Source: Thiohalocapsa sp963698775
GTDB lineage: Bacteria > Pseudomonadota > Gammaproteobacteria > Chromatiales > Chromatiaceae
Length of the DNA stretch: 64,000 nucleotides
Direction: 5' to 3'
NCBI GenBank assembly: GCA_963698775.1
Contig: CAVOSE010000076.1
Span: 62,001-126,000 of the forward strand
Within the stretch, counting starts at the first letter, position 1. Each line of letters opens with the position of its first letter. Positions 57,908 to 64,000 of the stretch are shown here, piece after piece. The notes under the pieces were generated by a model. The model did not search any database and had not been told where the DNA came from. It worked only from the letters and a program-made list of their open reading frames with translations. The position numbers and the translations under genes were made by a program.

Positions 57908-58744
57908 ATGAGGAGCGGAAGCAGACACAGTTGGCTGGTCCTGATCGTCGCGAACTGGCTCTTGGCGGCCTCGGTTCAGGCGGCCCAACCGCTGTTCGAT
58001 GCGCACCTGCACTACAACGCCGAGGATGCGGCGCACTACGCGCCGGAGGCGATCATCGCGCAGCTTCAGGCGAATGGCGTCGTCGCCGCGGCCGTGACCG
58101 GTCGACCGCCGGAACAGGCACTTCGATTGCACGCGCAAGCGCCGAGACTGATTCTGCCGATGCTCGGCGTCTACCGCACACCGGCCGACAAGGCGACCTG
58201 GACGAATGACGTTGGTCTGCCCGAACGCGTTGAGCAGACGCTCGCCGAAGGTCCCTGGCGGGCTGTCGGTGAGCTGCACCTGTTCGCCGAGGACCGGCAC
58301 AGCCCAGTATTCTTGCGAATCGTCGAACTGGCGACAGCACGGGGGCTGCCGCTGCTGCTGCATTGTGACCCAGCGGTCATCGACACCCTGTTCGAAAAGG
58401 TGCCGGAGGCGACGGTGATCTGGGCGCATGCGGGGGCTTACCCCTATCCACCTCTGCTGCGTGACTATCTTGAGCGCTATCCTGGTCTGCACATAGACCT
58501 TTCGGTCCGCGACCAGCGCGTCGCGCCGGACGGCCAGCTCGATCCTCAGTGGGAGTTGCTGCTGCTTGAGGATTCGGACCGCTTCATGGTTGGTGTCGAC
58601 ACCTACTGGACGGAACGATGGCACGCCTATGCCGAGGTCGTCAGCCAAATCCGCAACTGGCTCGATCAACTGCCTGACGAGGTGTCAGGCGCGTTGGCCT
58701 ACCGAAATGCCGCACGACTGTTCGGGCAGAGCCTCGGCAACTGA
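57908..58744 (+). CDS. Exported amidohydrolase-family protein
   Basis: TIM-barrel hydrolase of the amidohydrolase_2 type with an N-terminal signal (SWLVLIVANWLLAASVQAA). Metal ligands are suggested by FDAHLHYNAEDA, LPLLLHCDP, VIWAHAGAYPY and MVGVDTYW. At 278 residues it is compact. No substrate is evident; the gene stands alone between a terminator and the BREX remnant. Confidence 0.82.
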   Translation: MRSGSRHSWLVLIVANWLLAASVQAAQPLFDAHLHYNAEDAAHYAPEAIIAQLQANGVVAAAVTGRPPEQALRLHAQAPRLILPMLGVYRTPADKATWTNDVGLPERVEQTLAEGPWRAVGELHLFAEDRHSPVFLRIVELATARGLPLLLHCDPAVIDTLFEKVPEATVIWAHAGAYPYPPLLRDYLERYPGLHIDLSVRDQRVAPDGQLDPQWELLLLEDSDRFMVGVDTYWTERWHAYAEVVSQIRNWLDQLPDEVSGALAYRNAARLFGQSLGN

Positions 58745-59075
58745 CGGAGCGTCATCGGTGGCGTTGGCCTTGAAGTCACTGTGCTTGCGCTGTTGCGGCT
58801 CTCCAGGAGGGTGTCCGACTCTTCACTCTTCGCCCGCTGAGATGAAGGATTCGAGCGGTGGAAAGCTCTTCGTTGCACACGCATCCTGCGACGCTCGGCA
58901 ATGCGCTGGTATCATCGCGCCGCCAGCCGTCACAGTTGCAACGATAGGCTAACCGATCAGGACCGACCGCTCATGCTCAAGCTGGAAGCCATCACAAAGG
59001 ACGCGTTCCGGGTGACCTGTTGCGCGGCTTGCGACAGCGAAAATAAGCTGGCGGCAGTTTTGTAGGAGTGAATGG
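58745..59075. other. Gap before the BREX remnant
   Basis: About 331 bases, left border of the accessory region. The only item noticed is the short fragment at 58973-59065; no tRNA or attachment site is visible. Confidence 0.5.
58973..59065 (+). pseudogene. Possible N-terminal stub of a defence helicase
   Basis: A 30-codon frame beginning MLKLEAITKDAF and then diverging. Many SNF2-type helicases of defence loci (DISARM DrmD and relatives) begin MLKLEAI as I recall, so this may be what is left of such a gene. Too short to be sure. Confidence 0.25.
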
Positions 59076-59679
59076 TTGTTTTCGCTAGAGAACCCCGAAC
59101 GACTGCATCAGTTCGGCTTTAAGCTCGGCAAGGGTGGAGCGCATGCGGCGCGGACGATGATGCTACCCGAGCTACGGCGGCTTCTCGAAGTAGCAAGACA
59201 GGAGTCGTCGCGAGACGACTACCGTCTGGCTGTCATCGAGCAGAACGTGCTCGACAAGCCGACGTTGAAGGCGCGCAAGTTGACGTTCGAGCATTGATGC
59301 AGCGTTTCAGCGACTGGGGCAAAGACCGCTTCAGCGACTCGTCTGTGGAAGCCATGGCTCAGCGAGTCAACGGCACCTGGACCCAAGCCGGCTACCTGAC
59401 TGGACACGTCAAGAAGATCAGATCGCAGCCGGTGATCACCCCGGCGAACGTGACCTTCGCGCTGTTCCTGGGTTATCTAGAGGGTCGCCTCGCACGCCGT
59501 CTCTTCACCAGCGACTGGGTGCGCGTGCTCGATCTCCCAGAGGAGCGGCTGATCGAGCTGACCCAGGCCGCGGCCCAGCGCGGGCTGCTGGTATTTCGCC
59601 GCACCGGCGCGTCATGGAGGTCCGCTTCCCCGACTATCTGACCGAGCAAGAACAGGAGTGGCTCAGTGAGCAGGCTTGA
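59076..59679 (+). pseudogene. brxA: BrxA-like gene, broken into three frames
   Basis: Piece 1 (59076-59297) carries the N-terminus with FGFKLGKGGAHAARTMMLPEL and ARKLTFEH. Piece 2 (59294-about 59610) is in another frame and holds MQRFSDWGKDRFSDSSVEAM and NGTWTQAGYLTGHVKKIR, then the FLGYLEGRLARRLF core. Piece 3 (about 59611-59679) is a third frame, ending MEVRFPDYLTEQEQEWLSEQA. Between 1 and 2 the middle of the protein, perhaps 80 residues, is missing. Position before brxB and the LSKGGA-like start identify it as the DUF1819-type BrxA of BREX loci; the assignment is from family memory and gene order. Confidence 0.65.
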
Positions 59680-61072
59680 CCGACTCATCGAACGCTACGC
59701 GGAACACATCGCCACGCCTTGGCCCGAAGGGCTGTCCGGCATCGAGCGCGTCATCTTCGTCGTCTACCCGCCGGCGGACGAGCTGAAATTTCGCGTCTAC
59801 ATCGACGAGTTCGAGCTTCGCACGCGCGACGCCGGCCATGGCTGGAACCTACTCGATCTCACCGACGCCTTCCCGCAGTGGATGGCCGCCCAGCGTTACC
59901 GCGACAAATACTTTCGCCGTCCGGAGCTGCTTGCCGGGTACCCCGAGGGACGGCTGACCGAGTTCACCAAACACCTGGTGGAGCGTACCAGCGCGCAGAT
60001 CGAACAGGCGTCAGCGAATGACGTGGTTGCGATGTCTGGGGTCGGAGCCCTGTTTGGCGTCTCCAGCGTCTCGACTGTTGTCGACCAGGCCGCCTCCGGC
60101 AAGCTCGGCTCCGGCGCCGGCAACAATGTCCGTCTCGCCCTGCTCGGCATCGTCTTCAAGTCCGCCGGCCTGCCGGAAAAGTACAACCAGGCGCGCCTGG
60201 TGATTTGGCTCAAACGCGAGGGCATCCTCGAAGCGGTCGAAGCGGCCCTTGCGCAGAACGGCACGAGTCTGGAACGGGAGCTGCCGGAGCTGTTCGTCTC
60301 CGACGATCTGCACGCGGCCCTGTTGGCCGCCAAGCCCGAGCTGGCGCCGGACGCGCTGCACGTCGGCGACCGCCTCATCGCTCAGTACCCCGAGGTCCAG
60401 GACGTCTCCAACGACGAGATGATCCGCGCCGTCAAGGATGCGCTGACCAACGACGACGGCTTTCCGCTCACCCTCATCGTCCTCGACGAGGTGCAGCAGT
60501 TCATCGGCGACAGCGGTGATCGCGCCTACAGCATCCAGGAGGTGGTCGAGTCCTGCAGCAAGCACTTCGGCGGTCGTCTGCTCTTCGTCGGCACCGGCCA
60601 GACCGCCATGTCCGGCACCCCCTCGTTGCAGAAGATCAAGGGTCGCTTCACCGTGCCGGTGCAGCTCTCGGACACCGACGTCGAGGCCGTCATCCGCAAG
60701 ATCATCCTGCAGAAAACGCAGGGCGCCGTGCCCGCCATCCAAAAGGCGCTCACCGACAACCTCGGCGAGGTGTCCCGCCATCTGCGCGGCACCAAGCTGG
60801 AGCACACCACCGAAGACGAGCAGATCATGGTCGAGGACTACCCACTGCTGCCGGTGCGCCGCCGGTTCTGGGAGAAGGTCCTGCACAAGCTCGACGAGTC
60901 CGGCACCATCTCGCAGCTGCGCAACCAGCTGCGCATCGTCCACGAGGCCGCCTGCGCCACGGCCGAGCAACCGCTGGGCCAGGTGGTGTCCGGCGACTTC
61001 ATCTACGACCAGCTCAGGCGATTGCCGGAGACTTTCATACCAGATGACGCAGGATTGACGTTCGCCTTCTAG
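59666..61072 (+). pseudogene. BrxB-BrxC deletion fusion
   Basis: Residues 1 to about 142 are the start of BrxB (DUF1788): MSRLDRLIERYAEHIATPWP, HGWNLLDLTDAFPQWM and VVAMSGVGALFGVSSVS. From about 143 the chain reads BrxC, the large P-loop ATPase. It has FKSAGLPEKYNQARLVIWLK, Walker B LTLIVLDEVQQFIGD, the sensor-like LLFVGTGQTAMSG and VEDYPLLPVRRRFWEKVL. The BrxB C-terminus (about 50 residues) and the BrxC N-terminus with its Walker A are missing, joined in frame near 60090. The frame then enters a MITE at 61018 and stops at 61072. GTG start overlaps brxA by 14 bases. BREX blocks phage replication; this copy cannot work as an ATPase. Confidence 0.85.
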
Positions 61073-61171
61073 GAGGGCTGGCGGGAGCATAGCAAGCTAT
61101 GTGACCGCCAGCCCGACACCGAAGGCGGGCGTCAAGACAAGTCAGATGGTATGAAAGTTGACAGAAATCGC
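61018..61171. mobile_element. 154-bp hairpin MITE in brxC, flanked by CTCAG target duplication
   Basis: CTCAG lies on both sides (61013-61017 and 61172-61176). Ends are GCGATT...AATCGC, extended to 25-bp inverted repeats that share ACTTTCATACCA. The inside folds on itself: GGGCTGGCGG (61075-61084) with CCGCCAGCCC (61105-61114) and a central CATAGC-AA-GCTATG. Removing one CTCAG and the element restores brxC as FIYDQL-STDLLQTG. There is no transposase gene, so it was moved in trans. Confidence 0.93.
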
Positions 61172-61800
61172 CTCAGCACCGACCTGCTGCAGACCGGGCT
61201 GCTGTCGCGCGAGGTCTACGACCGCATCGGCAAGCTCGCCGCCAGCGGGGATGACGAGCGGCTCAAGGCCAGCCTGCTCAAGCTCGTCGACCTAGTCGGC
61301 AAGCTACCCACCGACCCCATGGCGGACATCGGCCTGCGCGCCACCGAGGACAGCCTGGCGGACCTTCTGGTCACGGACCTCGCCGGCGGCTCCAGTGCGC
61401 TGCGCAAGCGTATCCCGGCCCTGCTCGACGCGCTGCACGACAAAGACGGGCTGGTCATGGCCATCGCCACCCCGGCGGGCACCGAGTACCGCCTGCAGAC
61501 CGCCGAGAGCAGCGCCTGGCACGACGAGTACCGCAAGCAGGTCTCGGAGCTGTCGGCCAACACCCAGCGCCTGGAGATGGAGCGCCTCGACCTGTTCAAG
61601 GCCGCCTACCGGGATGCGCTCAAGGGCGTGCACCTCACCCAGGGCCAGACCAAAGAGGCCCGCACCCTCACCCCCTGCTACGACGACACCCTGCCGGCGG
61701 ACGCCGACAAGCAGATCGTTGCCTGGTTCCGCGACGGCTGGAGCAGCTCCGAGGCCGAGATCAAGGGCGACGCCCGCAATGCCGGCCCCACCAGCCCGTC
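61151..61800 (+). pseudogene. brxC: BrxC middle fragment after the MITE
   Basis: The frame resumes in the MITE right repeat (ATG 61151 is inside it) and from 61177 reads STDLLQTGLLSREVYDRIGK, the direct continuation of the upstream fragment. Helical, charged sequence follows, with RLEMERLDLFKAAYRDALKGV. It is in frame to about GPTSP near 61796; the nominal frame runs to 62131 but is out of register after that. Confidence 0.8.
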
Positions 61801-63075
61801 GATGGCAGCGAACTCACCGACAAGCTCCAGACCGCTGGCGGCGCCTCCATCGTGCGTCTGTACGGCGACTTCGACACCGCCGATCAGCTCGGCTGGGACA
61901 AGGTCATCGAGCGCGCGCGCAAGGGCGAGACCCAGCCCCTGCAGCCCATTAAGCACAGCGCCGACACCGACCAGCATCCGGTCTGCGCCGCCATCCTCAA
62001 GGAACTCGGCGCCAGCAAGAAGGGCAGCGACCTGCGCGACCACTTCAAGGACCCGCCCTATGGCCGGCCTCAAGACGCCGTCGACGGCGCCCTCTACGCC
62101 CTGGTCGCCAGCGGCCATGTGCTGGCGTTGAACCACCTCGGCAAGCCGGTGGACGCCAAGGGGCTGGAGCGTCGCCGGATCACCCAGAGCACCTTCAAGC
62201 CCGAGACCGTCACCATCAGCCCGGTGCAGAAGATCCAGATCCGCAAGGTCTTCCAGGCGGCGGGCGTCACCTGTCAGCCCGGCACCGAGGTCGAACGGGC
62301 ACCGGAACTGCTGCGCGTGCTGCGGGAACTGGCCGCAAAGGCCGGCGGCGAGGCACCAAAGCCAGCGGTTCCCGACCAGAAACCCATCAGCGATCTGGAA
62401 GCCCTGACCGGCAACGCACTCCTCGCCGAGTTGTTCAGCCAGCGCGATGCCCTGATCCAGAACAGCAAGGCCTGGAAGACCACCGGCGAGCAGATCGCCA
62501 AACGCTGGCCCGTCTGGACGCTGCTACAAGACCTGCTAGGCCACGCCAAGGACCTGGGACCCTACAAGGATCTGGAAGCAGAGGCAGCCGAGATTCGCAA
62601 GCAACGGGCGCTACTCGCGGATCACGATCCGATCCAGGCCCTGCTGGACAAGACCGTCGATCTGCTGCGCACCAGCCTCAACCACCACGTCGAGGCGTAC
62701 CAGACCACTTACCAAGCCGAGCTGGCTGCCCTGGAGCAGGACAGTAACTGGCAGACGCTCACGGCTGAGGAGTGCCAGGAAATCTTCGCAAAGCACGGCC
62801 TGCATGAGACCGTCTCGGTCGACGTCTCCACGCCGGACAGCATCCTCGACGAGCTGGAACGCTGCTCGCTGTCTCAATGGGCGGACCGCACCCAGGCACT
62901 CAAGGGCCGCTTCGAGCAGGCCCGCCTGGAGGCCGCCAAGCTGCTGGAGCCCAAGGTGCAGCGGGTGGACCTGCCGCGCCGAACGCTGATCGACGAGACC
63001 GACCTTGCCGGCTGGCTGAAGGACGCCGAGCAGCGCATCCGCGACAAGCTCAATGACGGGCCTGTGATGATCTGA
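61798..63075 (+). pseudogene. brxC: BrxC C-terminal fragment, other frame
   Basis: Starts mid-protein with VDGSELTDKLQTAGGASIVRLYGDFD and runs to the natural end at 63075. FDTADQLGWDKVIERARKG, HPVCAAILKELG, HFKDPPYGRPQDAVDGALYAL and the helical tail match BrxC. The frame differs by one from the preceding fragment. By family memory about 90 residues are also missing at the junction, so a deletion rather than a single-base slip is likely. A GTG at 61852 could start a stub protein. Confidence 0.8.
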
Positions 63076-63091
63076 CGGTCGATCTCTCCCG

Positions 63092-63195
63092 CACGCCTGC
63101 GCAGCCAGGGCTTCAAGCCCTGGTGTTTCACGCCTGCGTAGCCAGGGCTTCCAGCTATGGTGTTTCATGCGGAATCAGGGCTTCAAACCCTGCTG
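63092..63195. repeat. Three tandem palindromic repeats
   Basis: Two 37-bp units (63092-63128 and 63129-63165) and a shorter third (63166-63195) each centre on CCAGGGCTTCAAGCCCTGG or a variant. They follow brxC where pglX would be expected and are REP-like in form. Confidence 0.8.
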
Positions 63196-63202
63196 CTGAC
63201 CC

Positions 63203-63223
63203 GTCAGGCCAAGATGGCCTGAC
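63203..63223. repeat. Hairpin GTCAGGCC-AAGAT-GGCCTGAC
   Basis: A perfect 8-bp stem with a 5-base loop, just after the tandem palindromes. Without a T tract; role unknown. Confidence 0.6.
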
Positions 63224-63317
63224 TACGCAACAAACGCCCACTGCGATCATTGCGGCCTGGGTGTCGGCTAAATCAATGTCCACCTCCTCGCATCCGTTGC
63301 GCAGCAAGGGGATCGGC

Positions 63318-63334
63318 GCTAGCATTTCGCTAGC
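63318..63334 (+). promoter_or_regulatory. Candidate operator of the toxin-antitoxin pair
   Basis: GCTAGC occurs twice (63318-63323 and 63329-63334), separated by ATTTC, 23 bases before the antitoxin start. Such short palindromes are typical sites for autorepressing ribbon-helix-helix antitoxins. Confidence 0.4.
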
Positions 63335-63357
63335 TTCTCGTTATCTGGAGGTCCGAA

Positions 63358-63621
63358 ATGCCGACTCTAGTACTGCGTAACTTACCCGACGATCTCTACC
63401 AGCGCCTGAAAGAGACCGCGGCCGAGCACCGCCGCTCCATGACGCAGGAAGCGATCGTCTCGCTGCGGGTGGCGCTGGACGGATTTCAGGAACAGCCCGC
63501 CAGACCCACTCCGGGAGAGACGCTCGAATGGCTGAAGAACGAAGTCTGGTCGCTGCCCGTGCTCGACCAACGCGGCGCCGACGAGATCCTGGGCTACAAC
63601 GAGCATGGCCACTTCGATTGA
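63358..63621 (+). CDS. VapB/FitA-type ribbon-helix-helix antitoxin
   Basis: The N-terminal MPTLVLRNLPDDLYQRLKETAAEHRRSMTQEAIVSL is a ribbon-helix-helix DNA-binding fold of the Arc/FitA type. The C-terminal 40 residues (LPVLDQRGADEILGYNEHGHFD) would neutralise the toxin. A good GGAGG site lies upstream. It overlaps the toxin start by 17 bases. Confidence 0.85.
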   Translation: MPTLVLRNLPDDLYQRLKETAAEHRRSMTQEAIVSLRVALDGFQEQPARPTPGETLEWLKNEVWSLPVLDQRGADEILGYNEHGHFD

Positions 63622-64000
63622 TCTCGCGGTCGATACCAGCGCCCTGACCGCCATCCTGCTCGGGGAGGCGGATGCTACCGCCCTGGTGCATGCCCTCGGC
63701 GCGGCGCAAAACATCGGTCTCTGCGCCCCGAACCGCACCGAGTTGCTGGTGGTGATACAGACCCGCCTCGGTGATGCCGGCGTCCAACGCGCCAAGCAGT
63801 TTCTGCACCGGGAGCACATTCGCACAGTCCCCCTCGATCAGGGGCTCGCCGATTCCGCTGCCGATGCCTATCGCCGATTCGGAAAGGGCCGGCACCCCGC
63901 CGGGCTCAACTTCGGTGACTGCTTCTCCTACGCCCTGGCGATCCGCGAGCAGGCTCCGCTCCTCTTCATTGGAAATGACTTCTCGCAGACCGATGCCCTG
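63605..64000 (+). CDS. VapC-type PIN-domain toxin, cut by window end
   Basis: PIN-domain ribonuclease of type II toxin-antitoxin systems. The acidic active-site residues are suggested by LAVDTSALTAILLGE (Asp), ELLVV (Glu) and LNFGDCFSYALAI (Asp), followed by LLFIGNDF. The 132 codons seen are nearly a whole VapC; the last few residues are beyond the edge. It overlaps the antitoxin gene. Confidence 0.88.
   Translation, partial: MATSIDLAVDTSALTAILLGEADATALVHALGAAQNIGLCAPNRTELLVVIQTRLGDAGVQRAKQFLHREHIRTVPLDQGLADSAADAYRRFGKGRHPAGLNFGDCFSYALAIREQAPLLFIGNDFSQTDAL

Noticed and set aside
61800..62131. C-terminal part of the frame starting at 61151 as a real protein segment
   Set aside because: It is the out-of-register reading of brxC; the BrxC-like sequence is in the frame ending at 63075.
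63092..63195. CRISPR array
   Set aside because: The 37-bp units are directly tandem with no variable spacers between them, and no cas genes are visible.

Overview
The window is about 64 kb of GC-rich DNA from a gammaproteobacterium. A purple-sulfur-type member of the Chromatiales is the best guess. The evidence is the gene order tsaE-amiC-mutL-miaA-hfq-hflX-hflKC-hisZ-purA and the order yceD-rpmF-plsX-fabHDG-acpP-fabF-pabC-mltG-tmk-holB-pilZ-tatD. A sodium-pump oxaloacetate decarboxylase, a glyoxylate-shunt gene pair and glycogen synthesis genes fit the same picture. Species assignment is inference. No rRNA or tRNA gene was recognised.

Region 1 (1-29.2 kb, all + strand) is housekeeping. It carries metabolite repair (nnrDE), tRNA modification (tsaE, miaA), cell-wall hydrolysis (amiC), mismatch repair (mutL), Hfq and HflX/K/C. 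These are followed by hisZ, purA, oadGAB, the long lipid-synthesis operon and, at its end, folate, thymidylate, clamp-loader and pilus-regulator genes. A strong sigma70-like promoter (17743-17772) precedes yceD.

Region 2 (29.3-58.7 kb) is mixed-strand metabolism. It holds a PPK2-type polyphosphate:AMP phosphotransferase with a thioesterase and a class V aminotransferase; isocitrate lyase; RraA, a small unknown ORF and a frameshifted AceK; a membrane-anchored TAXI protein; mtnC; an iron-type ABC importer without a binding protein; a lipoprotein hydrolase; recJ; a GH13 glycosidase with glgA and glgB; a NupC-type transporter; a SoxW-like thioredoxin; acylphosphatase, sfsA, cpdA, oxyR, rubrerythrin and an exported amidohydrolase. 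REP-like palindromes and a photolyase gene fragment lie between the genes.

Region 3 (58.7-64 kb) is accessory DNA: a decayed BREX anti-phage locus. The brxA-like gene is broken into three frames. A deletion has fused the start of brxB to the interior of brxC and removed the brxC Walker A. A 154-bp hairpin MITE with a 5-bp target duplication (CTCAG) interrupts brxC, and a further deletion or frameshift lies downstream. No pglX, pglZ or brxL follows; tandem palindromic repeats and a VapBC-type toxin-antitoxin pair (toxin cut by the window edge) come next. A 25-bp sequence matching one end of the MITE (23/25) lies at the tsaE stop codon, 59 kb away.

I found no intact undescribed system. The most informative items are the BREX wreck with its MITE, the second MITE end at tsaE, the hexanucleotide repeat at the aceK frameshift, the coupled rraA-orf-aceK arrangement, and repeated low-complexity insertions in otherwise conserved enzymes.
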